Assembly: GCF_003264115.1 (NCBI RefSeq)
Contig: NZ_CP021912.1
Coordinates: forward strand, 908,501 to 972,500
Direction of reading: 5' to 3'
Length of the DNA: 64,000 bases
Source of the DNA: Erythrobacter sp. KY5
GTDB taxonomy: Bacteria; Pseudomonadota; Alphaproteobacteria; Sphingomonadales; Sphingomonadaceae
Each line of letters begins with the position of its first letter. Within the stretch, counting starts at the first letter, position 1. Shown here one piece after another: positions 37,003 through 45,441 of the stretch. The position numbers were made by a program, and so were the translations under genes. The notes under the pieces are model-generated. The model saw only the letters and a list, made by a program, of their open reading frames with translations. It was not told where the DNA came from and searched no databases.

Positions 37003-37482
37003 TCATAACACCCCCTCTTCGACGTCCGCGAGCTTCGCATCGAGCCGCGTCAGCAGCCGCAAAAGCGCGGAATCGTCAGGTTTCCGGGCAATCCCGCGCA
37101 GTGTCCCGCGATAGATGACAGGGCGCCACAGCCCGATCTCTACCCGCCATCTGAGTGTTGGAAGTGTGACTTTCCGCCAGTCCTCTACCCGCCGCTCGCG
37201 GACCGGCATCACGCCGGGTGGGCAGCGTGGGTCCAGCACACGGTCCCAGCACCTCGCAAAGCTTTCCGCCCCTTCGCGCCGACGCAGCCGGTATGCGCTT
37301 TCGCGGCTGCGCCCCACCTCGCGCGCTGCCGCAGCGACGCAGCCGGTCAGGTAAAGATGGGCCAGAAACGCGCATTGCACCTGCGGCGTCCATCCGTCCC
37401 TGCGCGAGCGCAGCGGAACCGGAGTGAAGGCACAGGGATGGCGGCGAGAGTTGCGCCTGTTGCGGGGATAAGCGGTCGACAT
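37003..37482 (-). CDS. Small HTH-like protein of unknown function
   Basis: 159 residues, very basic. The middle part (RDGWTPQVQCAFLAHLYLTGC, then VAAAAREVGRSRESAYRLRRR) reads as a helix-turn-helix of the kind used by terminase small subunits and some regulators. The C-terminal part is rich in Trp and Arg (WRVEIGLWRPVIYRGTLRG). No phage genes are nearby. A DNA-binding role is inferred only from the HTH. Confidence 0.62.
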   Translation of the reverse strand: MSTAYPRNRRNSRRHPCAFTPVPLRSRRDGWTPQVQCAFLAHLYLTGCVAAAAREVGRSRESAYRLRRREGAESFARCWDRVLDPRCPPGVMPVRERRVEDWRKVTLPTLRWRVEIGLWRPVIYRGTLRGIARKPDDSALLRLLTRLDAKLADVEEGVL

Positions 37483-37618
37483 GGCCGAAAGCTAGGCACA
37501 GATCACCACCTGTAGGAAAGCGGGTAGTGGCGCGCTCAGGTCGGGAAACAGGCGATGGTACTTAAGTGCATCTTCATACCTGTGTCATATTCGGACCCGG
37601 CAATGGGGAATAAACTAC

Positions 37619-37999
37619 ATGTATCAGTCTTCGAACATGCCGTCGGATTTCACCGACCGGGAATGGCCGCGCCGCCCGGTTTCAATCGCGGCATCGATAA
37701 AGGATGCTCATGGTGAGCAATCCAGCGGCACGCTGATCGATATCAGCGAGCGCGGCTGCCGAATTCGCTTCCTCGACGCGGACGCGTTGAAAGTTGGCGA
37801 CATCTACCATATTCGTTTTGCAGGACTGAACGTGCAGGCCGCCTGCGTTGCATGGTCGCGCAGCAAGGTGGCTGGCATGCGCTTCGTCTCCCTGATCGAG
37901 TCCAGCGTGATTGGCGAGCTTTCCACGCGCTGGAAACGGCTTTCCGCGATGAAAAATGCGCGCTCGGGCAAGGATCACCCCGGCCAGCCTCTCTGGTAA
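37619..37999 (+). CDS. PilZ-domain protein
   Basis: 126 residues, a single PilZ domain. REWPRRPVSI gives an RXXXR-type motif near residues 14-18, and LIDISERGCRIRF gives the D-x-S-x-x-G motif near 40-46. GDIYHIRFAGL and AACVAWSR form the following strands. Such proteins bind cyclic di-GMP. A GGGGAA ribosome site precedes the ATG. It lies 239 nt upstream of the curlin-like gene on the same strand and may link second-messenger level to surface fibre production. The link is inferred. Confidence 0.8.
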   Translation: MYQSSNMPSDFTDREWPRRPVSIAASIKDAHGEQSSGTLIDISERGCRIRFLDADALKVGDIYHIRFAGLNVQAACVAWSRSKVAGMRFVSLIESSVIGELSTRWKRLSAMKNARSGKDHPGQPLW

Positions 38000-38059
38000 A
38001 AAGCAGGTGAGCGGCGAGGCCCGGCATCGCTGGCCGCATCCTCCCAAGCGTGCATGACG

Positions 38060-38075
38060 TTCTAACCCGTTAGAA
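38060..38075. promoter_or_regulatory. Palindromic operator candidate upstream of curlin-like gene
   Basis: A perfect 7-bp inverted repeat TTCTAAC-CC-GTTAGAA lies about 160 nt before the start of the 310-residue repeat protein. The 16-bp size and 2-base centre fit a dimeric regulator site. The rest of the PilZ-to-curlin gap (38000-38238) shows no gene; an AGGGAAGGG ribosome site precedes the ATG at 38239. Confidence 0.45.
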
Positions 38076-38238
38076 TAACTGGATTCCCATCGCTCACCCG
38101 GCGAGGGGCGCATGGTTAATGCGCTCTCCACCATCTTGTACGACCGTTTATTAGGCGAACCGGACCCAAGACCTCCCTCGCGTGACCTCGCGCACCGCTT
38201 TTTTCAAACCGAGTGAACCGCTCAGGGAAGGGTCCTAA

Positions 38239-39171
38239 ATGAACAAACTCGCTTACGCCGGTATCTCGGCATTCGCACTCGCCGCAGCCGCTCCGGCACT
38301 GGCTCAGGCCAATGTCGATGTCGACCAGACCGGCACCAATCATGACGTAACGATCGAGCAGATCGAGGACGCTCTCAACTCGATCGAGATCACCCAGGCA
38401 GGCGACGGCCAGATTGCAACCGCGCTCCAGATCGGTGGCGGCTCTACCAATAACCAAGCTTTCATCATCCAGGGCGATCTTGGCGGCCTTGGCGGCAATG
38501 AAGCGTCGATCCGCCAGACCGGTTCTGACAACTTTGCTGCAATCGGCCAGAATTCGGCGGCCAACTTCGCAGCCGTCAATCAGGGCGGCGACGGCAACAC
38601 CGTGTTCATCGACCAGGGCCTTGGCGGAGGAGCCGGTGTCGACGGCGGCACCAACAACGCCCGCGTCGTGCAGCCGGGCGCAGGTAACTCTGCGACCGTC
38701 AACCAGAACCTGAACACGACCGGCGGCGGCAACGATGCCGACGTGTTCCAGTTCAGCGACGACAACACCGCCTTCATCGAGCAGGAAGACCTCACCAACG
38801 TGGCTTTCGTCGTACAGGGTGACATCGCCGGTACTGGCGGGCACACCGCGACGATTTCGCAGCTCGGGTCGGGCAACCTTGTCGCGATCGGCCAGAACGG
38901 CACCATGAACGAGGCCGTCGGCAACCAGCAGGGCGATGGCAACCAGCTGTTCATCGACCAGGGCTTCAACAATGGCGCAGGAACCGGCGGCGACAACAAC
39001 TACGCCGAAGGCAACCAGATCGGGAACAACAACTCGCTCACGCTGAACCAGAACGCCACGACGGCAGGTGGCAACAACTCGATCATCTTCACCCAGATGG
39101 GCGACAACCTGACGATGACGATCGACCAGGAAGGCAGCGGCCACATGATGAACGTCACGCAAACGATGTAA
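38239..39171 (+). CDS. Curlin-like repeat protein, 310 residues
   Basis: A signal peptide (cleavage after AALAQ/A, near residue 23) is followed by repeats rich in Gln, Asn, Gly and Asp. About seven exact Q-x-G-x-x-N units (for example QTGSDN, QGGDGN, QLGSGN, QIGNNN) alternate with hydrophobic strands (FIIQG, FAAIGQ, VFIDQG). This resembles CsgA/CsgB curlin repeats that form surface amyloid. No membrane anchor is visible, so it is probably exported. CsgG or CsgE/F partners are not in the window. A 28-nt tandem duplication covers its last codons and stop. Confidence 0.78.
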   Translation: MNKLAYAGISAFALAAAAPALAQANVDVDQTGTNHDVTIEQIEDALNSIEITQAGDGQIATALQIGGGSTNNQAFIIQGDLGGLGGNEASIRQTGSDNFAAIGQNSAANFAAVNQGGDGNTVFIDQGLGGGAGVDGGTNNARVVQPGAGNSATVNQNLNTTGGGNDADVFQFSDDNTAFIEQEDLTNVAFVVQGDIAGTGGHTATISQLGSGNLVAIGQNGTMNEAVGNQQGDGNQLFIDQGFNNGAGTGGDNNYAEGNQIGNNNSLTLNQNATTAGGNNSIIFTQMGDNLTMTIDQEGSGHMMNVTQTM

Positions 39172-39201
39172 CGTGATGAACGTCACGCAAACGATGTAAC
39201 G
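39146..39201 (+). repeat. 28-nt perfect tandem duplication at the curlin-like stop codon
   Basis: Two identical 28-nt units (39146-39173 and 39174-39201). The first holds the final residues NVTQTM and TAA; the second repeats them after the stop. Probably a recent replication-slippage event. Confidence 0.95.
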
Positions 39202-39301
39202 AGGGTTTGGCCGGCCGGCTAACGGGCGCAAGCCATCCGTCGGCTGGATGAATGTCCCGAGCGCTGCCAGCCCTTGCACCGGCTGCACCGCTTGCATCAC
39301 G

Positions 39302-39340
39302 AAGGGCGCGAGAGATCGAGGTCTCTTGCGCCCTTTTTTC
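39302..39340 (+). terminator. Intrinsic terminator after curlin-like gene
   Basis: A 14-bp stem with one wobble pair (AAGGGCGCGAGAGA / TCTCTTGCGCCCTT), a 6-base loop and a run of six T. It ends the transcript of the 310-residue repeat protein about 130 nt after its stop. Confidence 0.85.
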
Positions 39341-39665
39341 CGTCCAGAATCTCAACTCACCGCATCAGTTCCACAGGCCAACCACGGCTCAGGGCATTCT
39401 GACTTGCCTATTCATTGACGTGCAAGGATCGTAGCGACAGATCGCCGCTGCCTGCACGATGAGCGTGCCGGTCGGACGTGAGCGATCTCGTGTCCGTTAA
39501 CCTCGTTTCAAAGGGGGCTCTTACAAGCCGGTGATGCAATCCAGGGGTCGCGTATTTTGCGCATGCGACTAGTCGTAAACGCTAGTCGCAAACAGGGGCA
39601 GGCATGAATGATTGCCTGCTTTCGGGTTCGGATCACGGTGGATGCTGCTTGAAGGAGCTGATAGA
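39341..39665 (+). promoter_or_regulatory. Leader region of the OmpA-family gene with 13-nt direct repeats
   Basis: No gene was seen. Two 13-nt direct repeats (CTAGTCGTAAACG at 39569 and CTAGTCGCAAACA at 39582) stand directly side by side. The first also forms an 8-bp inverted repeat, GCGACTAG / CTAGTCGC, with the second. They lie about 70-97 nt before the start and could be an operator. GAAGGAG at 39651 is the ribosome site for ATG 39666. Confidence 0.5.
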
Positions 39666-40604
39666 ATGAAAACAACAACCAAGACTACTCTTGCGCTCGT
39701 AGCGGTTGCTGCGATGCCGGTCGGCATGCCTGCGATGGCTCAGGAAGTCGCTCAGGATGGTGAAGTGCTCACCACCGTTTATGCGCCGGAAATCCCCGCT
39801 ATCGACACGATGGTCGAAGGCCCGGATATCGAAGGCTTCATCTCAGCGCGTCGCGGCAACCGCGTTCAGGTGACCAGCGCAGATGGCACCAGCACCATCG
39901 TGACCGTGACGGACCAGACAACGATCAAGGCGCGCGGCGGCTTTCTTGGCCTCGGCCGCGAAACGCTTGGCGCAGATGCGCTGCTGAACGGCCTGCCGGT
40001 GAAGGTTGCGACCCGTCAGTGGGAAGGCGGCCTTGTGGCGTCCGACGTGCGGTTCTCGGACGGCGATCTGGAAACCGCCGAGATGATCCGTTCCGGTACG
40101 AACCAGCGTTTTGCCGATAATGAGATGGCAATCGGCGAAAACACCGTCGGGATCGAGAAGAACGCCGCAGCGACCGAAGCCCTGCGTGGCCGGTTTGGCG
40201 ATATCGACCAATACAACATCAAGTCGACCACCAACGTCTATTTCGACACGGGCCGTCACAACCTCTCGCAACAGGCGCGCGCAGAGCTGTGCGATGCCGC
40301 TGCTCAGGCTGAGGCGACCGACAACGCGCTTTTGCTGGTGGTCGGTTACACCGATTCGACCGGCAGCTACGAAGTGAACCAGGAGCTTAGCGAGCGCCGT
40401 GCCGGCCGCGTCGTGAACTATCTCCAGCAGCAGTGCGGCTGGAAGCCGTGGCGCATGCTCTCGCCCACCGGCATGGCGGAAGCCGATCCGGCAGCGGACA
40501 ATTCGACCGCTTACGGCAAGGCCCAGAACCGCCGCGTCGCCGTCAACGTTCTCGTATCGAAGAGCGTCGACGGGCTCGAGGATGAGCGTCAGGCAAGCCG
40601 CTGA
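39666..40604 (+). CDS. OmpA-family outer-membrane protein
   Basis: 312 residues from ATG 39666, with GAAGGAG 8 nt upstream; TTG 39612 would place 18 residues before the signal peptide. Signal peptide MKTTTKTTLALVAVAAMPVG, cleavage near AMAQ. Residues 60-130 look like an OB-like bacterial DUF5666-type fold (GNRVQVTSADGTSTIVTVTD; FLGLGRETLGADALL). The OmpA C-terminal domain at 190-300 has TNVYFDTGRHNLSQQARAEL, VGYTDSTGSYEVNQELSERRA and NRRVAVNVLV, which bind peptidoglycan. No N-terminal barrel is present. It lies between the two curlin-like genes and might anchor their products to the wall. Confidence 0.85.
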   Translation: MKTTTKTTLALVAVAAMPVGMPAMAQEVAQDGEVLTTVYAPEIPAIDTMVEGPDIEGFISARRGNRVQVTSADGTSTIVTVTDQTTIKARGGFLGLGRETLGADALLNGLPVKVATRQWEGGLVASDVRFSDGDLETAEMIRSGTNQRFADNEMAIGENTVGIEKNAAATEALRGRFGDIDQYNIKSTTNVYFDTGRHNLSQQARAELCDAAAQAEATDNALLLVVGYTDSTGSYEVNQELSERRAGRVVNYLQQQCGWKPWRMLSPTGMAEADPAADNSTAYGKAQNRRVAVNVLVSKSVDGLEDERQASR

Positions 40605-40630
40605 ACCGAGACGGCAATTGCGATGCAAGA

Positions 40631-40661
40631 AGGGGTGGGCCGCAAGGTCCGCCCCTTTTTT
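40631..40661 (+). terminator. Intrinsic terminator after the OmpA-family gene
   Basis: An 11-bp stem with two wobble pairs (AGGGGTGGGCC / GGTCCGCCCCT), GCAA tetraloop and T-run, 27 nt after the stop. Confidence 0.85.
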
Positions 40662-40821
40662 CGTCCCGTACCGGCAGGACGCAAACAATTTTCCAATCCC
40701 CGTTTCCTTGTGCGTGTTAAGGTGTTAGTAACCACGCCATCTTCGGGAGGGGGTGCCTTCCGAGCTGAGAACGGCTCGTACTGCTTTATTGAGCGATGGT
40801 GCGGGCCCAAGGGGGAAATCA

Positions 40822-43176
40822 ATGAAGAATATGTTTCGCACCAGCGCGTCGATCGTAGCTCTCGGCATTGCGTCGATGGCGCTTGCCGGACCTGCCACGG
40901 CGCAGGTCAACAACATCAGTGTCATCACTCAAACCGGTGAGGACAACGACGCCGACGTCACACAGACGAACATCGGCAACGAATCGGAAGTCACTCAGGA
41001 CGGTACGACGCTCAGCGTCGATGGCATCTCCAACGAAGCCACCGTCGTCCAGAACGGCAGCAACGGCTTTTCGACCATCGATCAGGTCGGCGATAATGTC
41101 GCCGATCTCGAACAGACCGCCGACAGCGCCGACATGATCAGCGAGATCAATCAGGAGAACGCGCTTGGCGGCGCGTCGAACACGGCAAATGTGTTCCAGG
41201 CTGGCCTTGGCGGCGGCGTAGGTTCGCTGACCGGCTCGATCGTCGGCCAGTTCGGGATTTCAGGTCAGGCGAATGTCAACCAGGGGATCGACACGTTCGA
41301 CGCCGACAGCGTCATCGCGCAAAGCGGTGATGATGAGCGCGCCGAGGTCTTTCAGGTCGCTGGCGGGGCGGAGTCCGGCATCGACCAGTCGGGCGACAGC
41401 AACACGGCAGAGGTCTATCAGGACGGCTCCAGCCTTTCGCTGATCTTCCAGACCAGCGGCAACGACAACGCCACCGGCGTGCGGCAGGAAGGCGATGACA
41501 ACTTCTCGTTCGTCGACCAGTCCGGCAGCGACAACCGCATTGGCGATCCGACCTTCGACAACACAGCGCTTGGCACCACCGATGCAGAGCTCGGCGTGTT
41601 TCAGACCGGTGACGGCAACGATTCCTTCATCGTGCAGAGCGGCTCCAACAACGACACCGATGTCGTGCAGGACGGGGACGACAACTTCTCCGACGTGACG
41701 CAATCGGGTGCGGATTCCTTGGTCGCGGTCACTCAGGACGGGATCGAAGGGTTCAACACCTCTGAAGTGACCCAGACCGCAGATGCGGGCAGCACGGTGA
41801 TCGTCAACCAGACCCGCGATGCGCTGGCTCCGGTCGCCATCAACGAAGACAATTTCAGCCTCGTCGATCAGTCCGGTACTGTTCAGGCGGTTTTTGTTGA
41901 CCAGACTGGCGATGAGCACACTTCGCGCGTATTCCAGTCGGGCGACAATAACGACACCGACGTTCTGCAGAGCGGCTTCACCAACGAAACCCGCATCCTG
42001 CAAAGCGGCAGCAACGGCGAAATCGACAGCGACCAGACCAGCAACGACAACTTCAGCTTTGTCGACCAGTCCGGCACTGACAATTTCTACCAGATCAACC
42101 AGTTCAACGGCGACGGCAACAACGCCCGCGCAACGCAAGGTGGGTCGGACAACGAAGGCCGCATCGCCCAGAACGGCTTCACCAACGTCTCGCGCCTGAC
42201 CCAGACGGGCACGCTTGGCTTTGCCGACGTCGACCAGAATTCGAGCGACTCGACTTCTCGCATCACGCAGACCGGCGATGACAACTTTGCCTTCGTCCGC
42301 CAGCAAGACTCAGGGCAGGTTTCGGTCATCGAGCAGTCCTCGCCCGATGGGTTCGGCACTGCCGGTGTCAACGTTGTTCAGGAAGGCGGCAACGGCAACC
42401 GATCGAACGTCCTCCAGAGCGCCGGTATCGCGTCAGCTTTGAGCGGCGGGTACACCAATAGTCTGCCGGATGGCGTTGGAGGAACCTTTGACGCAAGCCC
42501 GTTCGCGTTGGTCCGTCAGACCGGTAACGAGAACGTCAACAACATCGATCAGACGGGCGAGTCGGCGATTGGTTTCTTTACCCAGACGGGTGATGAGAAC
42601 CGCCTTATCAGCCTGCAAAGCGGCACCAACATGGAGACGGACGTCACCCAGAGCGGGAACGGCAACATCTATAACGGCACGCAGGCTTCCAGCATCGTCG
42701 ATTTCGACGGCCTTTCTCGGATCGAGTCGATCCAGACAGGCAACGACAACCGCTCGATCGTGACGCAGGACGGTATTGCAACGGGTCCGTTCTTTGCTGC
42801 TCCCGCGCTCGAAGTGCTGGTCAATCAGGTCGGTGACGAGAATATCTCGCGCGTGACCCAGTCGGGGACCGATGACAGCGCCTTCGTCGACCAAATCGGC
42901 AACGAGAACATCAGCAACGTGGTCCAGAACCTTGGTGGTCTGGAAAACCTCGCGGACGTCAATCAAAACGGCGACGAAGGCTTCTCGCGCATTGTACAGA
43001 CAGGCACGACCAACGAGGCCGAGCTTAATCAGGACGGCCTGCTCAACACCTCGATCATTCTGCAGGACGGCACGTCGAACATGGCGACCGTCAATCAAGA
43101 TAGCACCGGCAACTTCAGCCGCGTCGATCAGGTTGGTTCGTTGAACTCGGTGACGGTGAACCAGAACATTCCCTGA
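40822..43176 (+). CDS. Large curlin-like repeat protein, 784 residues
   Basis: The ATG at 40822 follows an AAGGGGG ribosome site; an upstream in-frame start at 40753 is ignored because the signal peptide begins at 40822 (MKNMFRTSASIVALGIASMALA, cleavage after ATAQ). By eye at least 20 exact Q-x-G-x-x-N units (QTGEDN, QSGDSN, QVGDEN, QDGTSN and others) occur with FSFVDQSG and similar strands between them. The rest is rich in Asp and Asn and strongly acidic. The pattern is that of curlin-type beta-solenoid amyloid, but far longer than CsgA. It ends in VTVNQNIP, without an anchor. It is probably a structural matrix or adhesion fibre of the cell surface. Confidence 0.78.
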   Translation: MKNMFRTSASIVALGIASMALAGPATAQVNNISVITQTGEDNDADVTQTNIGNESEVTQDGTTLSVDGISNEATVVQNGSNGFSTIDQVGDNVADLEQTADSADMISEINQENALGGASNTANVFQAGLGGGVGSLTGSIVGQFGISGQANVNQGIDTFDADSVIAQSGDDERAEVFQVAGGAESGIDQSGDSNTAEVYQDGSSLSLIFQTSGNDNATGVRQEGDDNFSFVDQSGSDNRIGDPTFDNTALGTTDAELGVFQTGDGNDSFIVQSGSNNDTDVVQDGDDNFSDVTQSGADSLVAVTQDGIEGFNTSEVTQTADAGSTVIVNQTRDALAPVAINEDNFSLVDQSGTVQAVFVDQTGDEHTSRVFQSGDNNDTDVLQSGFTNETRILQSGSNGEIDSDQTSNDNFSFVDQSGTDNFYQINQFNGDGNNARATQGGSDNEGRIAQNGFTNVSRLTQTGTLGFADVDQNSSDSTSRITQTGDDNFAFVRQQDSGQVSVIEQSSPDGFGTAGVNVVQEGGNGNRSNVLQSAGIASALSGGYTNSLPDGVGGTFDASPFALVRQTGNENVNNIDQTGESAIGFFTQTGDENRLISLQSGTNMETDVTQSGNGNIYNGTQASSIVDFDGLSRIESIQTGNDNRSIVTQDGIATGPFFAAPALEVLVNQVGDENISRVTQSGTDDSAFVDQIGNENISNVVQNLGGLENLADVNQNGDEGFSRIVQTGTTNEAELNQDGLLNTSIILQDGTSNMATVNQDSTGNFSRVDQVGSLNSVTVNQNIP

Positions 43177-43200
43177 TCGCCTGATCTCAAATGAAACACG

Positions 43201-43240
43201 AAGGGGCCCGCGCCGTGATGGCGCGGGCCCCTTTGTTTGT
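43201..43240. terminator. Bidirectional terminator between the large repeat protein and ribE
   Basis: A perfect 14-bp GC-rich stem (AAGGGGCCCGCGCC and its complement) with a 5-base loop, a T-rich run to the right and an A-rich part to the left. It serves both convergent genes. Confidence 0.9.
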
Positions 43241-43258
43241 GCCGTTGATGCGCTGCGC

Positions 43259-43882
43259 CTAGCGCGTGGCGGCGAGGCTCTGCATTCGCTTCAGATAGCG
43301 GGCGAGCACGTCGATCTCGAGATTGACCTCGTCGCCTTCCGAAAGGTCGCCGAGCGTTGTGACTTCGGCGGTGTGCGGGATGATGTTGAGCATGAAGTCG
43401 CACGTCCCGTCGCTGCGGTCGCGCACGTCATTGACGGTAAGCGAGACGCCGTTGACCGTGATCGAGCCTTTCTCCGCGATGAAAGGCGACATCTCGGCCC
43501 GCGCACGGATAGCGACGCGCCAACTGTCGCCCACTTCCTGAGCTTTCACTACCTTTCCGACCGAATCGACATGGCCGGTGACGATGTGGCCACCCAACTC
43601 GTCTCCCACCCGCAGGGACGGTTCGATATTGATGCGAGCGCCCTCGTTCCACATGCCGCCATAGGTGCGACTGACGGTTTCGGCGGAAACGTCGACGTCG
43701 AACCAGGCATTGCCCTTATCGCCGCCGCGCTCGACCACGGTCAGGCACACGCCTGAACACGCAATCGAAGCGCCGATATCGATCCGCGCAGGATCGAGCG
43801 GGGCGTTGATGCGAAGGCGCAGGTCGCCGCGCTGGTCGACATTCGCGATGGTGCCGATGGCGGTCACAATTCCGGTGAACAT
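43259..43882 (-). CDS. ribE: Riboflavin synthase alpha chain
   Basis: 207 residues, standard. MFTGIVTAIGTI at the start and two similar barrel halves: GASIACSGVCLTVV near 38 and GSITVNGVSLTVND near 140. GGHIVTGHVDSVGKV near 98 holds the active site. It converts two lumazines into riboflavin. Together with ribD 9 nt upstream it forms a riboflavin unit. No FMN riboswitch was seen before the pair. Confidence 0.96.
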   Translation of the reverse strand: MFTGIVTAIGTIANVDQRGDLRLRINAPLDPARIDIGASIACSGVCLTVVERGGDKGNAWFDVDVSAETVSRTYGGMWNEGARINIEPSLRVGDELGGHIVTGHVDSVGKVVKAQEVGDSWRVAIRARAEMSPFIAEKGSITVNGVSLTVNDVRDRSDGTCDFMLNIIPHTAEVTTLGDLSEGDEVNLEIDVLARYLKRMQSLAATR

Positions 43883-43891
43883 TCGTATCTC

Positions 43892-44839
43892 CTATCGGGT
43901 GCGCAGATAGGCGGTGAACGTGTCGCTGCCAAGCTGACGGCTTTCGCTGAGGCGCCACCGCTCGTGAGCGTCCGATAGCGAGGAAAGGCCGATGTCGCCA
44001 AGCGCGGGCAATCCCCCACCGATCACGATGGGCGCGCGGTAGATGTGAAGCTCATCGACCATGTCTTTGGCCAGAAAGCTAGCGGCGGCTCCTGCTCCGC
44101 CTTCGACATAGAGATATTGCACGCCTTGGAGCGTCGCGATCTGCGCCGGTTCGTTGATGACCGTCACCCCATCGGGTGCGACGCCTCTTGTGAGAAGCAC
44201 CCGGTCAGGGCTGCGCGCTTCGAGCCCATGCAGGCGCACGTCCAGTCGCGGCTTGTCAGCGCGCCACGTGCCGCCGCCGACAAGGATCGCGTCATGCTGT
44301 GCGCGGCGCGAATGGACGTGCGCGCGCGCGGCGTCTCCGGTGATCCACTGGCTTTCGCCCGATGCGAGTGCGATTGCCCCGTCAAGGCTCATCGCGAGCT
44401 TGAGCGTGACATGCGGGCGACCATGAGCGGCGCGGGTAAGGTATCCGGCAAGGCTTTGGCGCGACGCGTCGTCGCCAAGTACCGTGACCGCAATCCCGGC
44501 TCGCTCGATGCGTCTGGCGCCAAGGCCTGCGGTGCGCGGGTCAGGATCGCTCTGGCCTATCACCACTCGCGACGGGCGGGCCGCCATAACGAGATCGGTG
44601 CAGGCGGGGCCGCGCTCGGATTGGTGGGCGCAAGGCTCAAGGGTCACGTAAAGCGTCGCGCCTTTTGCGCCGCCCTCTTCAAACCCGACCAGTGCGATGG
44701 CTTCTGCATGAGGGCGGCCGCCTGCTTGTGTCCAGCCGCGCGCGATTACCTGATCGTCGCGCACCAGCAAGGCGGCAACGCCGGGATTGGGGCGGGCGAC
44801 CGGACGCGCACGCCCGGCCAGCCGCGCCGTGGCGGACAT
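43892..44839 (-). CDS. ribD: Riboflavin biosynthesis deaminase/reductase
   Basis: 315 residues from ATG 44839. The N-terminal deaminase has the zinc site HAEAIAL and PCAHQSERGPACTDLV. The reductase follows with KLAMSLDGAIALASGESQWIT and VEGGAGAAASFL. The N-terminus is short: in-frame codons before the ATG read DSEW, matching the helix that normally precedes this Met in RibD. No ATG, GTG or TTG exists upstream before a stop at 44885, only ATC or ATA at 44875/44872. The real start may be one of those. Confidence 0.93.
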   Translation of the reverse strand: MSATARLAGRARPVARPNPGVAALLVRDDQVIARGWTQAGGRPHAEAIALVGFEEGGAKGATLYVTLEPCAHQSERGPACTDLVMAARPSRVVIGQSDPDPRTAGLGARRIERAGIAVTVLGDDASRQSLAGYLTRAAHGRPHVTLKLAMSLDGAIALASGESQWITGDAARAHVHSRRAQHDAILVGGGTWRADKPRLDVRLHGLEARSPDRVLLTRGVAPDGVTVINEPAQIATLQGVQYLYVEGGAGAAASFLAKDMVDELHIYRAPIVIGGGLPALGDIGLSSLSDAHERWRLSESRQLGSDTFTAYLRTR

Positions 44840-44868
44840 CCATTCGCTGTCAGTGAAATTTTGCGCTG

Positions 44869-45375
44869 TTATGATGCCGGGCTTTCACCGGGAGCATCGC
44901 TCAAAGGCCCTTCGTCGCCGTCAGCGCTCTCGCTGTCTTCGGCGCGGCCCATCAGGGCATCCAGTTGCGCGCGGCGCTCGGCCTCTTCGGCAGCGCGTGC
45001 CGCTCGGCCACGGCGGTCGATCTCGTCGACATCCATGCCTGCGGCAGCGCCAAGCGCCTTGTAAATGTCGCGCTTGCGAGCTTCGAGCGCCTCTTCCTGA
45101 GCCTCGCGCAGGTTCTTGATTTCCTGGTTCTCAAGGTTCGAGGCGATGATCTCCTCATCGCTGCGACCCTCTGCAAGAGTGGAGATATAAGTGATCTGCG
45201 GTCGCTCGGGCGTCACATAATTGCGATCCTGGATGAGGTAATACATCAGAGCCGCAATCGGCAGCGAGGACATAAGCAAGATCGGCAGGCGATAGGGATT
45301 GGGCTTCCGAAACTCGTGCCAGAAGTCGATAACCCCGGGCGCGGGATTGAAGCGTGATTTTTGTAAAACACCCAT
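44869..45375 (-). CDS. Single-span membrane protein of unknown function
   Basis: 168 residues. A conserved-looking N-terminus (DFWHEFRKPNPYRLPILLMS) leads to one membrane helix (LLMSSLPIAALMYYLI near 33-48). A coiled-coil segment rich in Glu and Arg (NLENQEIKNLREAQEEALEA) and an acidic tail follow. It resembles alphaproteobacterial proteins of unknown role next to ribD. The stop lies close to the ribD N-terminus, so the two are probably co-transcribed. Confidence 0.72.
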   Translation of the reverse strand: MGVLQKSRFNPAPGVIDFWHEFRKPNPYRLPILLMSSLPIAALMYYLIQDRNYVTPERPQITYISTLAEGRSDEEIIASNLENQEIKNLREAQEEALEARKRDIYKALGAAAGMDVDEIDRRGRAARAAEEAERRAQLDALMGRAEDSESADGDEGPLSDAPGESPAS

Positions 45376-45441
45376 GATGGGCGCAAATATAGTGAACCGC
45401 CGCGCTTTGCGCCAGAGGTGAGCGAACCGCGGCTTGCGGGC

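Noticed and set aside
38116..39300. A 394-codon minus-strand frame opposite the first curlin-like gene
   Set aside because: It follows the repeat of the real gene in reverse; no signal peptide or domain.
40822..43176. Repeated DNA that might suggest a CRISPR or satellite array
   Set aside because: The repeats are degenerate at DNA level, keep the frame, and encode curlin-type units.
43883..44900. FMN riboswitch near ribE/ribD
   Set aside because: No long structured leader exists; the upstream gene ends within about 30 nt of ribD.
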